Shown here in pieces: positions 56,960-64,000 of a stretch of DNA of 64,000 nucleotides (its first letter is position 1; every line of letters begins with the position of its first letter). Source of the stretch: Eumeta japonica (lineage: Eukaryota > Arthropoda > Insecta > Lepidoptera > Psychidae); assembly GCA_005406025.1 (NCBI GenBank), contig BGZK01000087.1:248001-312000 (forward strand). The letters are read 5' to 3'. Below the pieces are notes generated by a model, which was not told the DNA's origin, made no database searches, and saw only the letters and a list, made by a program, of their open reading frames with translations. A program made the translations under genes and the position numbers.

Positions 56960-57994
56960 CGATAACCCATCAGCCGCCACTGGTCACTACTTTTGGTGAA
57001 TCTGTTTGTTGCTAAGCCTTTAATTGGTTTACCCAGTTTAAAAGAGAAGAAGAAAACTTTGAAGAATAAGCAAAGACAAATTAGCCGTCTACCGCAGTCA
57101 CTCAAAAAAAATTGTTAAACAGTTAAAAAATTGCTCCGAGAGAACCGAAAAATTACGATATATAGCTTAAGTGAGAGCTGAGTATTGGATCAGCAGCGGT
57201 GCAAACTATTATTCACGATCACCTTTTTCTTTATTAGCGTTGTTCGAGTCGGGTGCCGCACACACTGACCGTTGAGCAGAAAAACTAACGTATACGGTAA
57301 TACGAATAACGAAAAATAACATATACGGTATAGTTACAGATGATGAAATATGACTGTACCCCTTCGACCCCCAAAACAAAGCGACAATCGATCGTATGAT
57401 GTTTTGGAAATGAACTAACACTAACAAAATATCGCCATGCGCGAAGTACACACAAACAGACAGTCGACACGCTTTTTATAAGACCGGTCATATTGCTACT
57501 GCGGTGCTAGACAATAAAAAAGCAGTTAATTCTAAGTTGTATGTGAAAGTTTGTACCCCAACAGTAATTTCAACTTGATGTGACAAGCGACGACGTCATG
57601 AATGCGGCACCTTCTTTAGTGTCACGACGACACCGCGCCGCACACGTCCTCTAGAAATACTTCGAAATAAAGGAAAAAACTTCGTTTTTTAATTCAAAAA
57701 AATTCGTCTATCCTACTTCACTTACCGTATTCCTTCGATTTAACACCATGCGACTTTTATGTATTTTCCAAAATCAAAGAAAAATTTAAAGGTAAGAGAT
57801 TTGAGAGCAATGGCTACCTATAAATCGGAATTTCTGAGATGTCTGAAAAAAATGGTTAGACGTATTTTTCAAGTAGTTTAAACTCATGGACAAGTGTATA
57901 CGTGTTCAGAGGAATAGTTTGAAAAGTTTATTAGTAATAAATAATAAATATTATAATTTTTGAGTATATAATTTTTTTTTGTTATGCCCCTCGT
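56960..57994 (+). mobile_element. Mariner transposon, broken (copy 1)
   Basis: In shifting frames: FNWFTQFKREEENFEE, STAVTQKN, LLRENRKITIYSLS (about 57000-57170), AAVQTIIHDHLF, GIVTDDEI then LYPFDPQNKATIDRMMFWK (about 57330-57410), YKTGHIATAVLDNKKAVNSK (about 57480-57535), and the end LPYSFDLTPCDFYVFSKIKE then KFKGKRF (about 57725-57800). This is the order of a mariner transposase. The third catalytic Asp (in PCDF) survives. A TIR-like end, TACGAGGGGCATAAC on the minus strand, lies at 57994-57980. Overlapping minus-strand ORFs are shadows. Confidence 0.85.
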
Positions 57995-57999
57995 ATTTT

Positions 58000-58845
58000 A
58001 GTGAGAAGCAAATTATCTAAATTTATTCTTAAGATATTAATTACTTCTCCCGTCCCGCATTGAACCAACGTAGAGAAGCAACTTAAAGCTGCCTAGTGCC
58101 TAAAAAGATTATGGAAAAGTATGTTCCTTCGGTTGAGTGATAAATATTTAACACAAGAGACCAGAAACTGTTACTTGAATTGCATTGATTGAAAGAAATG
58201 TCATGGTAATGGTTATTTTACTTAAGGCACCACTCCAACTTTTAAACATTTTTTCGTTTTCTTAAGCCCTTACAATGACATCCACTACTTGTGAATTCTC
58301 ATTTAGGTGTAAAAATTATAAACTCATTTATTTAAAATAAACTCATTAACTTCAATATCTTCAACACTTTCAGTATAGTAATTGTATATATGTATATAAA
58401 TTTTTCTTTGTCGGAGTAGCAGTTAAAAACTACTGAACTTGTTGATATAGTACTTTGGCCAACTTAGAATCATTTGTAGATCGTTTTGGGTCACTTATAA
58501 TATGGCAAACGTAAGAGTATGTTTTATAGATGTTCGTCACGCGCGGATTGGACGCTCAACGGATTCTAATTAAATTTTGCATAGATTATGTCTAATATAA
58601 TTAGATTATGTTCTCAAATCGAATATAGAATACATTTTATGTAAAAATTTATTTCATTCACGTTCTGCCAGAACATGCAGCAGATCCTGGACATTGGATG
58701 GATGGATTTAGATCATTAAATTGCCTATTTATTCATTTATTTTGATATACAAACAGAACGGGATTTATAAAGTAGAAATGCACAGATAAACGAAAATAGT
58801 TGCATAGCATATTGTGATATTGGACTTTCAAAATCAAGATATTTT
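58000..58845. other. AT-rich stretch between two mariners
   Basis: No ORF or repeat boundary of interest. Confidence 0.3.
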
Positions 58846-58849
58846 ACTT

Positions 58850-59700
58850 TAATTATTCGTTTTTTTTTTTTATTTCGCAGAATAAAAAGTTACATGGTGC
58901 CGAATCGAGAAGAGCGACCGATAAGCTGGCTATAAAGTTGCTGGTTTTGAGCGTCAAGTGCGCTGACGCGGTATCGTGGTGAAACAATAGCCTATGGAAT
59001 CCAGTGTTAGGTTCTTTGCAACAGGAACTGAACACGTAGCGGTAAGAAATTCTCGCAAATATATAGTAACATACCATTCATTATCGATGCTCTTTTGAGC
59101 TAATAAAGACATCGGCAACAAATAACTTATCAAAAAGAACTCTCGAATATTTTTTTGCGTATGCTTGCTCGCTTCACTTCAGTAGGCGTTGGTTCATTGT
59201 CAAAAACAGCCCTACCGTTGACAGGCATTTCGATTAAGAATCATAATCATAAAGACATGATTCATGACTCCCAAGGAAATCGCAAGGGCACCTAGACGAG
59301 CCTGCTTTAAATTCAACCATGATGTCAGGGACATTGTACAAAACCTGCTTCTTAGGCTGCTTTAGATTGTACTACCCGGCGTAGAGCTATCCTACTTAGG
59401 CAAATATGGCCGTATAGAAATACATAAACAATTCCCAATTCAATACACTGTATACGCAAAATCCTTTGATGTGTAATTCGCTCTTTATCTTGAGATAAAT
59501 CTCTCGGTGTCAGTACGTTTTGCTCTGTAACAGCCGTGAAAACGTCGTCATTCTTTCTTCGTCCGCAGCACAGCAACGCGTTGTTTACGTATTTCAATCT
59601 CTGAAACCAGCGATAAACAACAGTTTCGAAAGAGCTTTTGCCTTTTAACATCATTCGTTATTCATCATTCTTTCAAATGATTCTCCCGGTTTTAGTCGAC
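58850..59700 (-). mobile_element. Mariner transposon, broken, opposite strand (copy 2)
   Basis: Minus-strand frames: ETVVYRWFQRLKYVNNALLC and VTEQNVLTPRDLSQDKERIT (59640-59460), GSHESCLYDYDS and NEPTPTEVKRASIRK-type sequence (about 59270-59150), NEWYVTIYLREF (about 59080), then GFHRLLFHHDTASAHLTLKT and DSAPCNFLFCEIKKK (58995-58856). Compared with the family's Asp triad, the first Asp (GDES) reads as His, the second (HHD) is kept and the third (PCDF) is Asn. It has several frameshifts. It differs clearly from copy 1, so it is a separate lineage. Confidence 0.85.
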
Positions 59701-59709
59701 ATTTACAAT

Positions 59710-62150
59710 AATACCAATTCATATCCCGATAATAACCTCGTTATGAATTTTTATTCCAAAAATCATGCATTATTGTTATTTTAATATTCTCGTAGAAATA
59801 TGTTGAGGAAATATTCAATTTTCATGGTCTATATTTTTTCTCTTAATTCATAAAACTATAAAACTCAACAAAAACTAGCCATTTCTCTTAGTTAAAAATT
59901 ATTTTTCTTAAAACATTTTGCTCAGCCTAGTATTCATACCAACGTTATTTTAACTTTAATTTTTAAAACTTGTAATTAAATGAGGTAACAGGTCATTTAT
60001 ACTTGTTCAATCTTTACTTTTGTTTCGTTTTGTTCGATAATACGAAACTCCTGTTCAACTCTTTCTTAGATCTTGAAACCAGTGCACAAAGCTGTTGACC
60101 ATCAACTGTAGTGATGGTAGAAATGAATAAATGAACAGCGAATGGTGTGCTGATGAAATTTGACAACCGATAATAATATAGTCAATCCTCTAAACTCCAT
60201 TCCTTATACACATGCAAAGCAGGGAATGAATCTCTCTGTGGGAAGGACAATTACTTCTATATCTACGATTAGGGAGTTAAGTCAGCCAAAATTAGTCGCC
60301 GACCATGCAGCTTTGCACTGTAGGCGACCCAAATTGGGATTTGATATATTCTAGCATAGTTTATACATTAGAAATGGATAATTTAGTTGTTTTAGTCCAG
60401 TAATGAAAAGAGCACCTGCGCCCGACGGAGTTTAATGCGGTGAGTCGGATAGAGCTACTGCTTTGTTACATTCAGCGCCCTATATTTTACGTAGTCATTT
60501 CGACGTTACCCTTTAATTATACCCGATAACGAATACAGTTTGTATGCCAATGTGTGACACTTAAATATTGCCTGAGATATTCATGAATGGAAACAATAAT
60601 TGAGCCTTGTCCTTACTCGAGGTTTCGCTCGTCCCAATTACTATTAAAAAAATCTGTTTTAGCGCCCAAAATATATGTGTATATTTAGGGCTTCCCTAAA
60701 ACGAGAAATGACGTCAAATTATCATTTCTGTGGTCTATGTTTTGATGAGTTTAGTTTAGTTATAAACATTAAAAATATTTATTATATTACAATATAACAA
60801 ATAATTGTACTTTATAACGTTGTAAACTTTGAAAATTTGCATCAACAAATCTGGCTTGATATAACTGTCTGCGAAAATCTGTAGTGTAATATATGTGTCA
60901 AGTTTATTACGATATATATACATTGACTAATCAGCTACAAGCATTTGTATAACTTCTTATGATTAAGTAACTAATACTTAATATTTTATAAATGTAAGAA
61001 ATGGCGAGATTTTATGAAACATGTAGTTTTACTTTTTTAGAAATGTACAATAATGCTATAAAATAAATAAATGAAAAAAAAATGCACTCCGGGAGTGCCG
61101 GCAGTGAAAACTTGAACATTAACGTTGTGCATTTTTGAATATCCAATTTTACAAGTATACAGACGGTCGAGCCGTCAGCAGTCACCATCCGCGGATGCGC
61201 GTAGCAGGCTGTAGTACAAACACACCCGCAACTCGCGCAAGCGCCCTGCGCCGCTTAAACAACAGCAGCAGTAGGCACACATTTTCTCCGCGCGGTAGAA
61301 AGAGAGGGGGATATCACTTCCTCTCGTACGCCGCGCCGGCGGTCTACTCCCCTCCGTCTTACGCGTTTTCGATCGGGTCACGTGTGCTGACGCGAGTTTA
61401 ACATTTTTTACCCATCCCAAAAAGTGCACAACGCCGCTAAAGAAGTTTTCATTACAAAAAACACTATTATTAAATAACATTTTTAAAAGGTGAAATAATG
61501 TTGAAATATGCTATAATAATATTTTAGATAATATATCAATGTATATCATATTTATTTTTATATTTTAATGATTTCAAATTAATTCATGACCATTGTGTAC
61601 AAGCTTTGACCTTTAAAATTTTGGGTTAGTTCAGACGACAGTAACAGTAGGCACTGGAATGAAACGCATACACTAACGGACAAACAAATATCAAAATCTA
61701 ACCGAAAATAATCCGTTGTGTTGTGTTAGTGACGGAGTCGTAGAAGCGTTGAATAAAGTAAGGAAATGAAATTTTATTGGAATGGCTAATTTTTATTCAC
61801 TTAAATCGGTATAAAGAAAAGAATAAATAAAACTCATTAAAAACCTTTTGCAACTCCACCTGTCGGAGATTTTTCTTTACTGCTTAATGAATTATTATTA
61901 GTAATGAAGAAATATACCCATTTTCTTAATGATACTAGAAATAGCGAATACGGGTTGAATGGCCTAACATAAAAATATTTTAGAATTCATATACAAGATT
62001 CCAGCCACGACTTTACCACCTCAATGTTTGATATTCTAAATACACTGAAACATTATAATTAATAAAAAGATTAAATATCAAATAAGAAATATGAAAAATA
62101 TATTTGAAATTACAAGTGCTCCCGCGTAAAACGTCCATCCTCTGTTTCGC
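59710..62150. other. Intergenic stretch, no gene recognised apart from the GC-rich island
   Basis: The 64-aa ORF at 60160-60354 (NLSVGRTITSISTIRELSQP) is not recognised. The rest is AT-rich with only short ORFs. Confidence 0.3.
61150..61410. promoter_or_regulatory. GC-rich island with an E-box, candidate promoter
   Basis: CpG-dense DNA (CACCATCCGCGGATGCGCGT, TACGCCGCGCCGGCGGTC) with a CACGTG E-box at 61379-61384. ORFs of 88 and 101 aa overlap on opposite strands, as expected when stop codons are depleted by GC content. It may be a promoter or non-coding first exon. Direction is undetermined. Confidence 0.35.
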
Positions 62151-62159
62151 CCTTCGAAC

Positions 62160-63030
62160 TCATTTCTCGACGCTTTTATTTCTTAGTCTCACTTTAGTTG
62201 CTAAGTTATAGTGGGATTGTGATATAACGAAATTAACTAAAAACCTCGGTTCTGCAGCACACGCAGTCAAAAGAAACCGGCGGCTGACGCGCGACAGCGG
62301 CGCGAGACTCATTTACTTCATTTATTCCTTACGTAGTCTCATTACCGATTGCACTTTGTCATGGGCCATGCGGCCGATGTAAATATAATTTTGTGTTGAA
62401 GAAGCGCACTATTCGTGACTTTTTTATTTGAGCCTAAAAGCATGTCTCAAAGATAAATTTTAAATATTTAATATTTTACTTTAACCGTCTCAATACATAT
62501 GAAAACCTGATACACGTCAAGAGAAACTGCTCCAAATTGTTCCAAAAAATGAACGACATCCATACCTAATGTTAACACTAGACATAAAAATGACCTTGCT
62601 GTTCATAAAACCCGTTTCAAAAAAGTTAGCAAGTCATTTAAGGGGTAATGTGTGCGGTTTTGTAATAAGGTTCCTCAAATGCACAATGCTGTTTCACGCA
62701 CTTAAAAAGGTCATTAAAATAAATATGTTAAGGATTATTATGTCATATCTTAATATATTAACTAAAAAAACTTCTGGGATTGAACTGATCTGCTATCAGG
62801 TTGTGTCATGCAATTTCCAAATGTTGTATTAGTTTTCTAGTTTTATTAACTATCAGTATCCCGTATCTTAAATCAAAAAAGGACAAACCTTAAGTTCGTT
62901 GGCCCTTCTACTCAGGGCGAATCAGCATTTGGAATGTGTAGTAATCTTTATGTCAAAAGAATGTGATAATGACGTATTACAATTGTGATCCTATTACCTA
63001 CGAATTAGAGATATTTTGATTTGATTTGTT
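62160..63030 (+). mobile_element. Jockey-group LINE, 3' end (copy C)
   Basis: From 62180, CTTAGTCTCACTTTAGTTGC then TAAGTTATAGTGGGATTG parallels the LGLTLDAKLCWN region of copy A. GGTTCTGCAGCACACGCAGT corresponds to the SSAAYA segment. CTACTCAGGGCGAATCAGCA then TTTGGAATGTG matches the 3' UTR of copies A and B. It ends TTTTGATTTGATTTGTTT. It is 5'-truncated and full of stops. Confidence 0.85.
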
Positions 63031-63114
63031 TAAAAAGCGATAGACCAGATAAGAAACACAGAAACGAGACGCCGCAACAATTATATTGTTAAACTTCATT
63101 CATTATGAAAATAA

Positions 63115-63530
63115 TGATTTGTTATTTTTGACGAGCCAGTCGGTGCAGTGGCTGACCTCTGCGGGCTCAAGACCTCCCCAAACGATATGACTATCCGCCC
63201 AGACACGACGACAACAATACTGAAATGTGAGCGCCCGCCAAATATAGTCTCGTGGGTCCTGACTTCCGAATATCCTTGCGTGGGCTTGATGCATATCTTA
63301 TAGGTGAAAATTTAAAGAAACATGTATATTTTGGAAATTTTCTTTACTTTCTTTGATAACCGAAAATTCTAATATTTTTATGGATCTCATTAAAAACTCC
63401 GTTTCCTGCGTTTATGCATTCGCCATACGTGCATAATCTTCTTTCGCAGCAATTATGCTTCCTTTTAATTAAAAAGGAATTCCCTTATTAATATTTCTCT
63501 CTTTGTCAAAAGTTGATATTGTAACGAAAA
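63115..63530. other. Stretch downstream of the possible edge gene, no gene recognised
   Basis: A GC-richer block (63130-63300) holds a 63-aa minus-strand ORF with no recognisable domain and a weak B-box-like word. It could be a short repeat. Confidence 0.3.
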
Positions 63531-63539
63531 GATAAAGGA

Positions 63540-64000
63540 AACACAGAGGAAAATTTATTTTAATTTATTTCCATATCAAATCAACATGACATCGATTTCT
63601 AAAGGAGCTTCGACCACCACCGTATGGGGTCACCGGCGCGAGGCGTCCGGCGTCGACTCTGGGACCTGTGGACAAACGAGGGCAACGGTTAAGAAGTCTT
63701 CTAAATGCCATAGTTTTGTGATGAGTTTCTTTTAACACATAAAACAAACAAAAATTGTAAGTTCTTGTGAAGCACTTAAACCTTGCAAGCGCCGATTTAG
63801 TTGAAGCCCGCTGTTCAATGTTCTATTTTGTAGCTGTTTATACCAGCGATTTCCTCTATCTAATTTCAAAATTTACCATTTAATAACGTACCCACAAAAT
63901 TGATATGATATTTTTTGTAATCAACACTTTGCTAAGTAATTTCATTACGCAACAATGGAACAGCCGTGTGTGGCGCCGACAGTCGTACCTGGTCGAGGAG
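63540..64000 (-). CDS. Possible last exons of an unidentified gene (partial, runs off the window)
   Basis: On the minus strand, CTCCTCGACCAG (64000-63989) is followed by GTACGA, a possible donor. A good acceptor (TTTGTCCACAG) precedes 63665. Joined in phase 0 this reads LLDQ + VPESTPDASRR and stops at 63630. Two other frames of the last exon are also open (one reads SQSRRRTPRAGDPIRWWSKL, another RVDAGRLAPVTPYGGGRSSF). Two AATAAA signals follow (63569-63564 and 63559-63554). The splice sites and poly(A) signals make a terminal exon plausible, but the protein is unknown. Confidence 0.3.

Noticed and set aside
57209..57491. Two overlapping minus-strand ORFs (80 and 68 aa)
   Set aside because: The plus strand at the same place encodes recognisable mariner transposase pieces in order; the minus-strand frames are shadows.
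63115..63300. Possible tRNA gene or SINE head with GCAGTGGCTG and GGGCTCAAGACC words
   Set aside because: The A-box-like and B-box-like words are too close together and no cloverleaf can be folded.

Overview
The window looks like AT-rich, gene-poor animal chromosomal DNA, most probably from a moth or butterfly. This is an inference. It rests on spliced genes with GT..AG introns, a short insect-type peptidoglycan recognition protein (PGRP), and a repeat load (Jockey-group and RTE LINEs, mariners, hAT-like, Penelope, and dispersed repeats with 'gaagtcggtt' or 'gttccnnagcc' ends) of the kind common in Lepidoptera. I see no bacterial-type gene organisation, CRISPR array, rRNA or convincing tRNA.

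One host gene is complete and well supported. It is a secreted PGRP on the minus strand (10302 to 5775), in four exons that join in frame to 195 residues. Two of the four zinc ligands of the amidase fold are replaced (His to Gln52, Cys to Ser169), so it should bind peptidoglycan without cleaving it. Its promoter has a TATA box, an initiator-like site, a perfect NF-kappaB consensus and a GATA site within about 90 bp. Its poly(A) signal lies 8 nt after the stop codon.

A second, unusual transcription unit lies at 16.3-17.5 kb (minus strand). A GC-rich promoter-like block leads into a start-codon exon, which splices in the correct phase to a very basic Lys/Arg/Glu-rich exon. That exon sits in a tandem duplication, and the whole unit lies between short oppositely oriented copies of the same palindrome. 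At the right edge (63.5-64 kb, minus) there may be the last exons of another gene.

The rest is mostly a graveyard of mobile elements. From left to right: LINE tail (4.7-5.5 kb); repeats inside the PGRP introns; RTE LINE 3' end (22.1-22.7); dispersed repeats (28-33 kb); a nearly full-length but broken Jockey-group LINE (34-37); an inverted pair of degenerate GA/TC-rich repeats (38.2-39.0); a Penelope-like GIY-YIG fragment inside a 51-bp inverted repeat (40.2-41.4); a DNA transposon with terminal inverted repeats of about 340 bp (44.0-45.75); two adjacent perfect hairpins with identical ATTA loops (47.06-47.14); a 725-bp inverted-repeat element (47.5-48.2); a second LINE type (48.8-50.6); an LTR remnant (53.5-54.6); an hAT/ZMYM1-like transposase pseudogene (54.9-56.9); two dead mariners in opposite orientations (57-59.7); and another LINE tail (62.2-63.0). 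GC-rich islands at 12.8, 50.8, 51.6 and 61.2 kb are candidate promoters without an identified gene.
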